Of a stretch of 64,000 nucleotides of DNA, positions 47,959 through 59,475 are shown piece after piece. Below the pieces are notes generated by a model. It saw only the letters and a program-made list of their open reading frames with translations, had not been told where the DNA came from and ran no database searches. How positions within the stretch are numbered: position 1 is the first letter of the stretch; each line of letters starts with the position of its first letter. This DNA is from Neodontobutis hainanensis. Its lineage: Eukaryota > Chordata > Actinopteri > Gobiiformes > Odontobutidae. Position numbers and translations under genes: made by a program. Location of the stretch: positions 836,501 through 900,500 of the forward strand of contig JALDNG010000100.1 in NCBI GenBank assembly GCA_024349245.1, in the 5' to 3' direction.

Positions 47959-48670
47959 TAGGGATAGCCAATATATCAGCACTATTATTGATATATGTCT
48001 GAAATATGTGTGTTTTTTTTTTAATTCATTGACCCGATGAGAAAAATTTGGCTAATATATAGAGCCGATATTATATTCTGTCCACTAGACTGTTTGGGCC
48101 TGTGACGTTGTAGTCTACCTGAAAGCAGTGGCGCTCCATTTCGGGCAGGCGCACTTTGCCAATGCAGAGCAAAGGTATGTAAGTTCAATGCTGGCGCAGT
48201 CGTCTCGTCTGCCTCAGGACATATTTTACGGTGTCAAAACACAGACGGATTGAAATATGCAATGCATGCAAAGGCAAAATTATGTGAGGAGGATTCCGCA
48301 TCAGGTCATTAAATACCACCAATAAGTTGTTTGATATCAACAGCGCTAAGTTTAGCAAGCAGTGATCCCTAACACAAGAAGCAAGCCCTACAACAAGCCC
48401 TTGAGAAAAACAAAAACATTCAGCAGAGATTCTGTGAAAGCCAAATCTATAACCAAGTGGATAATAAAAATGATTGAGGAACAATTGGTTGCACAGTTTA
48501 TTTACAAATGTGCATTTAAAAAAAAAAAAAAAAAAATTTTTTATTCTTTAAAGCCATGGATATCAATATTTTAAATACCAATATTGGCTAATATTGGCTA
48601 TTGATTACAAAAGCCAGATAAATGTCGAATAATGGTATCGGCTGGAAAAATTCATATTGGCCCAACCCTA
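47959..48670 (+). mobile_element. hAT transposon remnant with BED zinc-finger coding, internally deleted
   Basis: The ends TAGGGATAGCCAATAT and (inverse) TAGGGTTGGGCCAATAT form imperfect terminal repeats. Both are followed by AT-rich subterminal 'AATAT' motifs. Between them the plus strand reads KHRRIEICNACKGKIM, a stop, then GGFRIRSLNTTNKLF, which fits the BED finger pattern C-x2-C-x-n-GG-x-SLNTTN. Further on, FSRDSVKAKSITKWIIKMIE matches the helix after the finger in ZBED-type hAT transposases. The catalytic domain is missing and a poly-A run follows at 48517. The flanking 8 bases (CTCTTAAG and TTATTGAG) are not an exact duplication. Confidence 0.7.
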
Positions 48671-49220
48671 TTATTGAGCTACACATTCAGTCCGGACGTA
48701 ATCGTGGTTAATTCAGCCGCCGTGTTAATTCATCTCTTTGTACAGGCATTGTTATTGTTCACATATTCCAGAAAATAGTCCTGGCGGCTTAACTGAGAAA
48801 CGGGGAAGAGGGAAGCCAACACTTAATTAGCTTGAAACTAGCTAGAAACATTTTTCACCCACTTTACTTTTATCTAGATGTATGTTTTATTATTGAGCAT
48901 GTGCCTCCTGCAGAAGGTCAACCACAAGAAGGCTTCAAAGATGATTGCGTAATATCATAGTTTGTGCGGTCATTAGTGTGTGCGCGCTTAAGTTTCCTAA
49001 ATTTTGACATGTGTGATGTGATCTTGAAATGTGCCGCAGAGAAGTTTTTGTTTGAGAAAAAACTCATCAGAAATTTGTGCAATGTCGGTGCTTAGCTATA
49101 TGTTAGCCTACTGTCCTTGCATGTAGTTGGACTGACTGAACTGTTTTAAGATTATTGATTTATATCTCTGCAGCTTTTTACACGATTTTTACGACGATTT
49201 TTATCGATTACTTTGAAACA
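48671..49220. other. Non-coding stretch, nothing identified
   Basis: Near 49185-49205 ACGATTTTTACGACGATTTTTA is a short direct repeat. No gene is visible. Confidence 0.4.
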
Positions 49221-49273
49221 TTGGGTGAATAAAAAAGAAAAGGTCTTTAACCTTTTCTTTTTTATTCACCCAA
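49221..49273. repeat. Perfect palindrome: 24-bp arms, 5-bp loop
   Basis: The left arm TTGGGTGAATAAAAAAGAAA plus AGGT (49221-49244) is exactly matched by its inverse complement at 49250-49273, around the loop CTTTA. The right arm merges into the 3' end of the minus-strand Penelope-like element. The hairpin may be the terminal structure of the element or the seam of two tail-to-tail copies. Confidence 0.95.
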
Positions 49274-50290
49274 AAGCATCTGGGCTTCGTTTTCAAGGTG
49301 ATGTTTTGTCTCTAATTCCAAAATACTTTATAAATTCAGAGCTTTTATCTCTAGAGGGAGGAGTTTGACCTGAAACTAAAACTGATTGGACCAGGTTGTT
49401 CTGGTCTCATAGTTGTTGGCTATGAAAGGACAGTGTGACTCCTGATGTGAGAGTCGTTAAGGCTAAGGAGAGTTGTTAGTGACACTGTTCCATTCAGGTG
49501 TTGTTGTTGTTCTAGAGTGAAACTGTTTTGCTTAATGTTTCAAAACACTGTTATAAATAATAAGCAACATGTATCTGTACCACTTCCTCTGTTCAAAGAG
49601 GGCTTTTCCATTGGCTTATTTTACTCCTCTCTCAAAACCATCTGGCCTCTCTGGCCAAAATTCGGACATTGCACTTTCTCTTTGAGGTGGAGGTGGACTG
49701 CAGACTCAGGTCCAGGACTGGCTCTTCTGTGCTGATACATCCTCTTGTGAAGCTGTTGTTTAGTCTCACCGACATAACTGTCACTACACTCTTCACTGAA
49801 CTGCATAAACAAGGGGAGAGGGAATCATGTCTTTAGGATGGACCAGTTTTTGAAGCAGAGTATTTTCTGGTTTAAAGAGGACTGGAATGTTGTTTTTGCA
49901 GCAAGTTTTTCAGATAAATCAGACACATAAGGGATAACTACACCCTTCCCTTTTGTCCCTGGTTCCTGTCTGTTTGGTGTCTGTGTCCTCTTGGTTTTGT
50001 TGAAAGTCCATTTGGGGTATCCACAGTCTCTCAGGGCTTTATGGATGTGTTGTTCTTCTTTCCGTTTACCTTCTGAGGTTGTGGGCACCTCTTGTGCTCT
50101 GTGCCGAAGAGTCCTGATTACTCCAGCTTGTGCTGCAGAGGCTGGTGGGAATCAAACAGCAAATATTGATCCGTGTGTGTAGGCTTCCTGTAAACTTCTA
50201 CTTGGAGAGTCCTGTCCTCACAATTAACCACTGCACAGTCTAAGGAAGCCAGGTGTTTATTTATGGCATCTTCACTTCCTTACTTCCTTC
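49265..50290 (-). mobile_element. Penelope-like element, copy 2: RT end plus GIY-YIG endonuclease
   Basis: On the minus strand, from 50290 downwards, it reads HLASLDCAVVNCEDRTLQ, then VYRKPTHTDQYLLFDSHQP, HKLE and a stop. These are the RT thumb blocks of Penelope-like elements. In the next frame come EGKRKEEQHIHKALRDCGYP, KWTFNKTK and NWSILKT with a stop at 49825. The GIY-YIG segment (49812-49621) reads FSEECSDSYVGETKQQLHKR, MYQHRRASPGPESAVHLHLK and EKVQCPNF; the YVG and Arg/His positions expected for this nuclease are present. The untranslated end is shared with copy 1. Frameshifts and stops make it inactive, and the 5' part is missing. Confidence 0.85.
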
Positions 50291-51651
50291 ATTCCTTCCT
50301 CTTTACTTCCTGGGTTCGGATTTCATCAACATAAATGAACCAGTGACTGGGCACTGCACCTGGGAAAGAGACCAGAGCGTTGTTCTCCACTAAACTTTAT
50401 TCACTTGACAATAGCACTGACCTAACTTCTGGATTTGGGATCCCAACCCGTGTTCATTGCCAATAAGCTGTATTCATGTTGGATTTGCACCTACGCATGC
50501 TTGGAACATGTTTTAAGGTACTTGTTTTGAGTTGTATAAGCATCATTCATAAATATAGCATAATATGGGTTGTCTGTTATTAATGTGATAAATATAAATC
50601 ACTTTTTGACTGAAGGAAATAAGCAGCAGCACCAAATGGGACAGGCGGATGGATATTAACAAAACAATAAGAATTGAGTCAAAATAAGTTCTAAATAATC
50701 AAAGGTTTTAGTCTTTTTTTTGTCAGGAAAAAGCAATTACTGCACAGAGGAAAAGTGTAATTTTTAAATTTGTTTTTCTTTTAAAAAAAAGAAAGAAATC
50801 ATCTAAAAGCTTATAGTTGGTTTGTTGACTTTCCAAAAAACCAAGAGCTCCACTTTTTCTTCTGTTTTGTCCAAGTTTTTGTCATTCTCTTACTTTTTTG
50901 AGGCCAACTCCATTTTCCCAAAATTGGAGGCCATTTCCAAAAATAAAGTAGATAGAGATCAGCGTTGTGGCCTTCAGCTTATTGCCACTATGATAAAGTC
51001 CTCATAGTGACAGAATGTTTATTTCCCTGCACGAGTAAATAAATACATCGACGGGCGAATGTTGTTTTTTAAATCGACAGGATCAGCTGTGTTTTTGCCG
51101 CGAACTGTTGAGTCATTTTGGGACAAAGTCAGATGACAAACAGTGCCCCAGAGAACAACGCAGCAGAACACATCCCAAATTAATTCATTATGACCCTGCT
51201 GCTGCTGCTGAAGACCGCTAGTTATCATCGAGACGTGTTTTTCTGGTCACGCTCGTTAATATTAAGGCCAATTGACTTGTTTCACTCAAGAGAAGGTGGA
51301 TCTTGTGAGGAGCATGTGACGCGGCCCATTGTTCTGAGTTGAATGGTTTGGTTTGAGCAGATTTTTGAGATGGACCCCCGGTTAATGACAGGATGTAATA
51401 CATTTTACGGCTTACATCTGCATCATTAAAATTAATAGGTCAAAGAAACTGGCAGAGAAGTTGGCCTTAAAGTTAAGATATGTTGTGCAAGATGTCTGAT
51501 CCCAATGATTTCTTAGTGCTTTTCAAAATTCAACGGTAGTAGTATGCAAAAAAACATAACGGTAATAACTGCCAGGGTTCTAATGCCAAAGAATTAGACG
51601 TTTAATGTTTAGTGTATTAAAGCTAGAGGCTTTATGAGCCACTTACAATCC
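50291..51651. other. Non-coding stretch, nothing firmly identified
   Basis: Short TTCC-rich sequence at about 50276-50310 and a GCTGCT triplet run near 51197-51210. No gene was recognised. Confidence 0.45.
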
Positions 51652-51720
51652 AGTCCAACTTTATTTTTAAAGCACTTTAAAATCGACCATCAGGCCAAGG
51701 TGCTGTACAGTGACACCTTG
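51652..51720 (-). repeat. Teleost retroelement end (CAGTCCAACTTTATTT)
   Basis: CAGTCCAACTTTATTTTTAA, then AGCACTTTAAAATCGACC and CCAAGGTGCTGTACAGTGA match a frequent fish repeat with 'ccaactttatttataaagcac...aaagtgctgtaca'. Only one end is present. Confidence 0.5.
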
Positions 51721-52920
51721 AATAAGATGAGACATGAACATGAAACCTGAACTAAATGAGTGAAGTCTTTATTTCGAACAATTGGTTTAAACAAACAGAG
51801 AGAAAAATCCTCATCCTCATCCTCCTCATATAAAGAAAGTAAAACAATTTAAAGTGCAAAATACACATTTTACAATTTACAGACAGGCAATGAATGGTAT
51901 TGTCTTGTGTTTAAAGGCAGGTCTGGGAGCAGCAGCAAAGACATAATCTTCTCAAAATTTTCTTTTAGTTTTTTGACATGTTTTGATCAGACATTTTCAA
52001 AATCCTAAAAATCATTGGTAAACGCTCCATGTGGATTATTTTATAGGTGGATCATTTACAATGTAATCCAAAAGTTCAAAAATGGCCATTGCATTTGGAA
52101 GTGGATGGAAAACATTTATTTTCAAATGCAGATTACAAAATGTCCAGCATGATGGAGTAGTTCCTGGTATATTTTCACTTGGAATCAAACACTGATTGTA
52201 TCTTGGCTGTAACTAACTACCACAGTTATGGGCCTTGGCCTCTAACAGCACATTCCCTGCTATAGACTGTGCTGAGCCATTTTCTGTTTGTTGTCAGTAA
52301 CGATGGCTGTGTGAGAGCTTATCTCTGATGTAAGCTGCTGTTAACCTGCCCTGATTGTTCCTTTGCGTGGGTTTTTGTCTTGCTCCGATGAAACTGAATA
52401 TCATTTATTATGAGACACTTCTCTGTGGGCTCTTTTTATACTAAACCACAAAACCACAGTCTAAGTGTGCACCACAATTACTTCCCTTTGAGCCGTTGTC
52501 TGCTGCTGAAATGACTACGTTTAGGTTCTGCTTCATATAAACTTATTAAAAAGGTGCTTTCATGTGGCTCCTCTGTGAAGCCTTAGTCTTTCTCAGGTTG
52601 TCACTATCTGTCTCTATTTAGAAAGTTAAGGAACTAGCACTGAGCCAAAATAAATGTTGCTGTTTGCTTGAACTGAAATGTGAATAAATTAATCAAAAGT
52701 GTTAAAAATCTGAAACAGGATGGTCCGACTCGAGGGGCTTCACTCAGTGATGCCGATTATGTGCTTAATTATAAGGAAATGTTAACCTGAGCATATTTAA
52801 ACATTTATCACCCAATATATGTCTTCATCATTAATCTAAGGTTGTAAGTATTATATCACTTAGTATTTGTGCTTATCATTTTATCAGTGACTGAAGTAGG
52901 GCCTCTTGACTTTGGCAAAG
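51721..52920. other. Non-coding stretch, nothing identified
   Basis: CATCCTCATCCTCCTCAT near 51811 is a minor simple repeat. No exon or element ends. Confidence 0.45.
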
Positions 52921-53190
52921 CATCAGAGTCAAAATAACTTTATTAATCCCCAAGGAGAAATTCAGTTAGGTCTCTTAAAGTCAGTTGATTCAGTTGAGGA
53001 GGCAAAAGTCTATACTAATTGATTGTACAGTCGTATGGCAGTCATTCTGTCCTGCATCTCACTGATCTCAGACGTCCACTGGCTGCTCGCTGTTGTTCAA
53101 AAGCCCAATGCAGGGGATGCTCCATGTTGTTCAGTATAGCATCTGTCCTGTTGTGTGTCTGTTGCTCCACTGCTTCAACCAGTCTCCATA
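52921..53190 (-). pseudogene. Rex1/L2-like LINE 3' end, inverse partner of 14740-14990
   Basis: The minus strand reads NNMEHPLHWAFEQQRAASGR, then LRSVRCRTE, a stop and LPYDC. It is followed by the tail GAATTTCTCCTTGGGGATTA and ATAAAGTTATTTTGACTCTG. This copy is less decayed than the one at 14740 and shows the tail clearly. It ends at 52921. Confidence 0.75.
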
Positions 53191-54344
53191 CTACTTCCTA
53201 TAGCATAGTAAATAGTATATTATAGATATAGTATATAGTATAGTATACCAGCTCTTTCTATTAGCTTTTCAAGTCGCCAACAATGTCTTTTTCTGAGACT
53301 GCAGCATAAAAAAACAGAGTTAGCTATTACCACCAGAAAAAACATCTGCAGCGGTAAATTTATAGACAATTTTAATAATTATTTTGAGCCTTGTTGATGC
53401 TGGTTCATATTTAGTTCCACTGCAGAGAAATGACAATTGTGATTTACATAATGTTTAAAAAATGTTCATGGTGTCTCTTATTATTTTTTTTACACAGTTG
53501 GAAATGGCCCTATTTGACAAACGCGATGTGCAGTTATGTGCAGTCCACGTTATAAGCAGGCATATTATGCACTGTCACTGTTGTGGTATCAGAATTCTGA
53601 CATTATTAACTCTACCTCTTTTTATCTGGATTCCAGAGCGTACTGTACATTGAACAGTTACAAACAGATTCCTCTGTAGTGCCTGGTATGTTAGTTAATG
53701 CTGCCATTATCTTGTAGGCACTGGGGAAAGGTCAAAGGCAGCGCTGAGCCCTACACTATTCCTGTCGGTGATTGTATTAACCCTGACACAGGATTAGCTC
53801 TTTCCTGATCTGTGCTGCTGGACTTAGGCAAGTGGTTACAACCTATTACTGTTCCCTGTCTCACCCAGGCACCGCTTCATCAAAAACTATCGACTGCGTT
53901 ACACAAACGTGTGGCTGTGTTTTGTGCAGTTAGCCGAGAAAATTTGTGTTAATGTTGATCTAGATTATATTGTTTGTGTGAAAGGGTGCTGAAAAATCCT
54001 TAAAATTACGATCTGTATTGTGTTATGATCTATAAAGTATTAATGGATTAATTTTAAAGGTTACAAAAAAAAGAGAATAGAATACGACCCTGAAGTAGAC
54101 TAATTATGTTACACTTTAAAATCAAATATACCATTAAAAGTCGGAGATAGACCTTGAGAAGTCTTTAAATTTAGGATAAAGTTATTGTAAATATGTTTTT
54201 TTTTTCTCTGATTGCAAATATAATAAAAGGTTAAGAAGAATCTATCTGAAAAAAATGCTACTGTTAAGTTCTTCAACTAAAAGACTTTGTTAGTCGTAAA
54301 GTAAACTGGTCAGTGAGCTCAGTGTATATCCTCAGGCTTGTGTT
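53191..54344. other. Non-coding stretch, nothing identified
   Basis: TATAGTATA-rich run at about 53205-53248. Other sequence is AT-rich without features. Confidence 0.45.
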
Positions 54345-54600
54345 GTTCCTTGTTTTGTTTTCCTTTTGAGCTCTTGGGCACCTCCTGGACTCTGTGCTTT
54401 TGTCTCCTAATGACTAATGGTGGTTTCTTATAAACCTCTAAATGGCAGACTCCTGTCAGCTACAAACCTGTGTCTTTAAAAGAAACAGGAGGACTCAAAA
54501 TAGGTGTTTCAAGTTGATTTGAGAGTAAATAGAGTTAACCCTCTGACATTGATCATTAGGGCAACAGTTTATTCTGGAGTTCAGTAGATTTCCAGTCTGT
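54345..54600 (-). mobile_element. Penelope-like element remnant, copy 3
   Basis: The minus strand carries GTTTATAAGAAACCACCATT, then GAGTCCAGGAGGTGCCCAAG and GCTCAAAAGGAAAACAAAAC. These align with the copy 2 segments for VYRKP and for the RCPQPQKVNGK region (50200-50050). A protein reading such as LEVYKKP followed by VQEVPKSSKGKQNKEQHKP can be traced through broken frames. No GIY-YIG part is left. Confidence 0.6.
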
Positions 54601-57502
54601 GAACATTGCGTAGGTATTTTTTTAGTCTCCAAACTGACACTGGGGTCAGTGTGGATACACTAGGACACCAAAGATCACAGCACAAGGCAATTCTAAAGGT
54701 AATTTTAAAATCCATCATCCATCCATCCTTATAACAAAACCAGTCACTAGGTTTAGCGCTGTGCTACCAACTTCTTCCAGCTCATCCACAATCAGGGAGA
54801 GGGCGGGAAGCATCTATGTTTCTGCTGCAGAAGTTTCCTCTGACCTGGAAATACGTGGAAAGCATACCTTTCAAGTTCTCTGACTAAACTCTGTCATGTG
54901 ATCTGGCGTCCTACAGCAGTCATGACGTTGAAAGAGACAATTTTGTCCTTTGATATAGTTGGTGTTTGACTTCATTAAAAATGGACATTGCAAGTGCTTA
55001 ACTTTCACCAACAGAAAGTCATAACCAGTCAAATACAAATGTGGCTGTCAAACAAAGAGCTTAGTTTAAGACAAACAATGCCAGAAACTGATTTCCGAAA
55101 CACACTCTCCTTTTGAAAAAACTTGGAGCTAATTCTGTCTTTGCTGAAAAACCTGGGGCAAAGTGAACCTCGTCCGATCGACAGTGCGTTAGGAGAACCA
55201 CATCAAAGAAATAGGAGCTTCTTCATCTCCTCTCTTTGAGAAAACCACAGTAATCTAACACTGTCTGCCTGAGCTGTTGTGAATACAGCTGTCCATGTCT
55301 CTATATTCTCTTTCCACTCAACCCAGCACCAAATGTGGCATCCTTGACTTTTTTTTTTACAAAGCATATAAATGAGATGTGGTTGAAATAATATTACAGT
55401 TGATCTTTATGGATCAGAATAAAAGCTTGTAATCCCTTAACTCTTACCAAATGCCATCAGAGGATTAACATAACAAATATAATCTTGTTACTTTGCCTTG
55501 GTTTAAAGTCAGTCTAGTCTATTGTTACAGGGCACTAAATGTTGAAACAGGCTATTGTCAGTGAGACAATGGGTATGTGAACTGTTACTGAATGAACAAA
55601 GAATGGATTTGGGCTCTTTATTTGGTAAACAGATGTTCATATTGTGTTTGATTCACTTTGGCTTCCTACTTCACTGGCCCCTGTATTTGTCAGAATTAGA
55701 GAATGCAAAGCTAAATCATTACAGCGATCAGAGCGGATACTTATTAAACTGATGTTTATTGATGTTTATTTGCACATACACACAATATTAGGAAAAACAA
55801 TTATAAAATGTGATTCAAAACTGTGCAGGAGAGGTTAAGAAGATTTAACGTCACCTCATGAAAAGGCAGAAAAACTTCAGTGGGTGCATAATTTAAATTT
55901 GACAATAAACTCTAAACGGAGAGGAAGAGTTTTTGGGTGAGACTAAATAAAGACTAAGACCAGTGTATTAAAGATGGAAGAAGTTACCTGTAACACTTAA
56001 CTGTCAGTCTCACACCAACTGTGCTTAAAAGTGAGGTCTCAGTACCTCATAAATTGAAAAAGTGAGTGAATAGTGTTTTGTCAGTGTGTGTAATTGGTGA
56101 ATAAAACAAAAGTTATTTTGAGGTGTGTGGAGCCTATAACTTTATAATTCATTCCATTGTTCTGTAGAGTCCTCTACGTCCAAGACTTAAGCACAACAAC
56201 GCAGCACTTTATTAAGAAGAAATTAAAGCCTGTAGTAAAATGTAAATCTCATGCTAATGCTTCTTTTTTACAAGATTCTCACTATCAGAAATATAAAGTC
56301 ATATTGTCACAGCTGGTTAGTGCCTGAGACTCGAAACCCGAGTTTCAACTGAGTGATCTAGGCACAGCACAGAACAGTGTTCTTCGGAGATTTTAGTAAT
56401 ATTTGAGCTACACTTTGAGCCACTTCAATCTTTTATGTCAGAAGTTCTGCTTGTGTTTATATTTAATACAATGTTGTACAATTGTTCATCGCAAAACTGA
56501 AAAACTTTGCGTGCTTTGTCTTTTTGCTTCTTTGAAATTGAGAATAATCTATCGTCCAATCAACAGACTAAAGTGTTTAGTTCCACCTTTTGGCAGTGCA
56601 CCACTCTGATGGAGCCAAGGGGTTTTACAGCAATATAAACTGTCTGACCCGACCTGTACTCTGCCCCCAGGGCAGTGTCAGCTGTCTTTTTAAGGGCAAA
56701 CAGGTGGTTGAGTGAATGAGGTCATTTCCAATAGAATACTGAGTTTTTGGTATTATTATTTTTGGTACTAAGAATTTAGTTTTGTTGGCCACAAGTAAAT
56801 GCTCATATGTCAAAGATGAATCCATGTGCATTACCTGTGTTATTGCTCTCTGCTCCTCCAAGGTTTATTGAAGTAATACTAACTTTGGTTCCAATGGGGC
56901 ATCCAGTAAAACTATGTTCTTTTTCCAAAACACACCACAAATGTCACTGTGTAATTTAGATTTGATGTTGTGTTGGCTCCTGCAAATATTGTAACCAAAC
57001 AAATGCATTATGTAGTGTGTGTCACAAGCTCATTTCTGGTTCCTATAAGTCATAGCAGTTGTCTGTCCGGTGTATAGGAGACAACATTCCCACATCTCTC
57101 CACATGTTAGTGCCTGCAGGATGGAGGAGCTTGACTCGAGTCTGGAGTGATTCACATGAGTGTCTATGTGCTACCAAACAAAACCAAGGCTCACATAAAA
57201 GGCTCTGTATGGCGTTTAGGGGGCGTGTAGTGATGTCATTTGTAGACCTATGCTTGTGTCCTGCAGCTGGTGTGTGCAGTTTATGAGCGTCAACTTTACT
57301 AGTGATTTGAACATGCCCGTTTGAACAGTGGACGATTTACACTGCAGTTTTTATTCCCACCACACTTTATTGAGTCTGGTTTGGTCATAAAAGCATAAAA
57401 CATTCAACTGATGAAAATCATGATATAAACGCTACTGTGTAAAGTCAGAATGGGTTTAAAACTGCACTTGGTCATCTTCAGCGGCAAATGTATAGACTGC
57501 AA
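54601..57502. other. Non-coding stretch, nothing firmly identified
   Basis: Only short frames without resemblance; no transposon ends recognised. Confidence 0.4.
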
Positions 57503-57990
57503 TTACAAACTGCAATACCCCTGTTTTCTAAAGCCCCTTGAGCACCCACGGTAGACCTGTAAGGACATGCAGTTGTCAGAGGTCACTTGATACAAAAAAT
57601 AAATACATATATTTGACCGGAATGAGTCCAACCAGTCAGTGGGTTTAGGTTGAATGTAAGTTTTAAAAGAGAAATATTGAATAGGGATCAAATTGTCCAA
57701 TAGATTTAGTTGTTTGGATGAGAGGACGAAGTCAGTTTTAAGGCCTGAAGGTTTTATCTCCCAGAGTCTGCAACCTAGACCAGGGAACAGAAATCTGAGG
57801 GTTGGTGGAGGCGTGTGAGAGTCTGTAGAAGTCTGAAAGATACAGAGGGGTCAAGGAATCGAGGATCTTTTATTGAATATTGTATTTCATTGGAACTATT
57901 GTCAATAGTCCAGGCATGAGGTAAAAATCACGAGTAAGTTGGAGTAAGTCCTGGAGTAAGTATAAGGGGAAGATACTAGAGATGAAATGG
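57503..57990 (-). pseudogene. LINE RT C-terminal remnant and 3' region
   Basis: On the minus strand, near 57900, SMKYNIQ, a stop and KILDSLTPLYLSDFYRLS fit the LHWFP-KY-IQ-KIL...YLSDF pattern. It continues as HASTNPQISVPWSRLQTLGD and KTFRP. The open frame 57700-57503 (MDNLIPIQYFSFKTYIQPKP) follows as the decayed end. Frame breaks and stops make it a dead copy. Confidence 0.65.
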
Positions 57991-58094
57991 GATGATTTCT
58001 ACTCTTACTGGATATGCTGCAAAAGCAAAAAAATAAATCATTCTAATTGTGAAATCATATAGTTTTTCTGCATCTTGTTTTCATCTTTTGGAAG

Positions 58095-58240
58095 GCACAT
58101 GGCGAGGATAGGATTTTTCATATTGTTGACATTCTACACATGTGTCTCATTAAAGTCTATGCATGTTTACATTGTTTGTTTTTGCAACTCAAACCCTGCT
58201 CCTGCTTTTGCTTACGTTGAAGACCTACTGGGATTCTTGG
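58095..58240 (+). other. Candidate coding exon with signal-peptide-like start
   Basis: A pyrimidine-rich tract ending TTTTGGAAG (acceptor-like) precedes ATG at 58099. The frame reads MARIGFFILLTFYTCVSLKS, then MHVYIVCFCNSNPAPAFAYV and EDLLGFLG, and reaches a strong donor TTGG|GTAAGT at 58240/58241. The first 17 residues look like a secretion signal. If the 35.4-kb exon is non-coding, this could be its second exon, about 22.6 kb downstream. I do not recognise the protein, and hydrophobic frames are common by chance in AT-rich DNA. Confidence 0.2.
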
Positions 58241-59394
58241 GTAAGTTTTACATTTGTTTAAAGTCTGTCTGCTCTAGGTCTGTTTAATGAAGCATGTATG
58301 CGTCGGGCCGAGTGTTAGTGAGTTCGACTTAATGAATCCATTTGGTGACAGACACTAACAAGAAATGAAGTGAAGCTAGACCAGCACAGATCCAGTAACA
58401 TGAATCCAAGCTGTTTGGGTATAAACGTTTGGTTCTAGCTTTGTAATACGCCTGGATAACCTGACCTGTAAACATCTTCACACAGAGACACTGGCTGGTG
58501 TGCAGTTGCTGTTTGTTGTGTTTCTCTTAAAATACATGACTGTCTGCACATGTCCTGTTTAGATCTTACAGTGTCTCTTATTGAGTTGCAGTTGTAGCCT
58601 TAGTCTTGAGAACAACCCTGAAGAATTAAGACTACAACTGGTTTATTATTCCACGCCTCTCTTGTAATTGACATTTACCTTACCTTTATTATTTTCACAT
58701 TTTCTTTTCCTGCATAAAACTGCATCCAAAAGAACAGTATGGCAAATAAAAGAGATGTGTTTTTGTCCAGTCTCGATATAAAGAACTGAGTTGATAAGAT
58801 AAAATGCATTTAAATGTGAGACCAGATGAATAGGGCATTAGTGAGGTAACTCTGAGTTTACCCTGGGTTTTCAGTTTCACGGAGCTGCTTCCCTTTCAAG
58901 CAAGATACAGTAGGCTATATCTTAATGGAAACTTGACAACCGCTTCACCCGCTCCGAAGCAAGTTAAGATTCTAGATAGAGCTTAGAAAAGAAACAGCTC
59001 ACCAACCGATAAGAACCAGTGGCTCAAGACGATGTGACTCAAGACTTACAGGTTTATACACAGTTAAATTGTCTGCATTATATTGAGATCCACTGATTGA
59101 TCGACACAGTTAGAATGATTGTATCTTAACATTTAAACAGTGGACATTTTGTCTGTGCTGCTGTTCATTTAGCTAGAGGTTAGTGTTAGTATATTCTCTG
59201 TATACTTGCAACTGTTCTTTTAGCTCAAAGAATGTATATACTTGTTCATACTTCTGTGCGAGCAGCGCTTAAGGACACACCTACAAATATACAACGTGCT
59301 TTCAACACAACACAAACCTACTCCAGAGCAGTCATTATCACCTGCACTTTCTCTGTCCACCCACACGCTTCAGCGTACTCATTGAGAGCGCACG
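58241..59394. other. Non-coding stretch, nothing identified
   Basis: No repeats or exons recognised. Confidence 0.4.
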
Positions 59395-59475
59395 TTTATT
59401 TATTAACCTTTTTTTAACCAGGTAGATTGATTAAGAACCAATTCCCATTTACAACAGTGACCTGGCCAAGAAGGC
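59395..59475 (-). repeat. LINE/SINE 3' tail, minus strand
   Basis: The reverse complement contains TTCTTGGCCAGGTCACTGTT, GTAAATGGGAATTGGTTCTT and TACCTGGTTAAAAAAAGGTT. It is the same tail family as 22006-22096. Confidence 0.65.
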
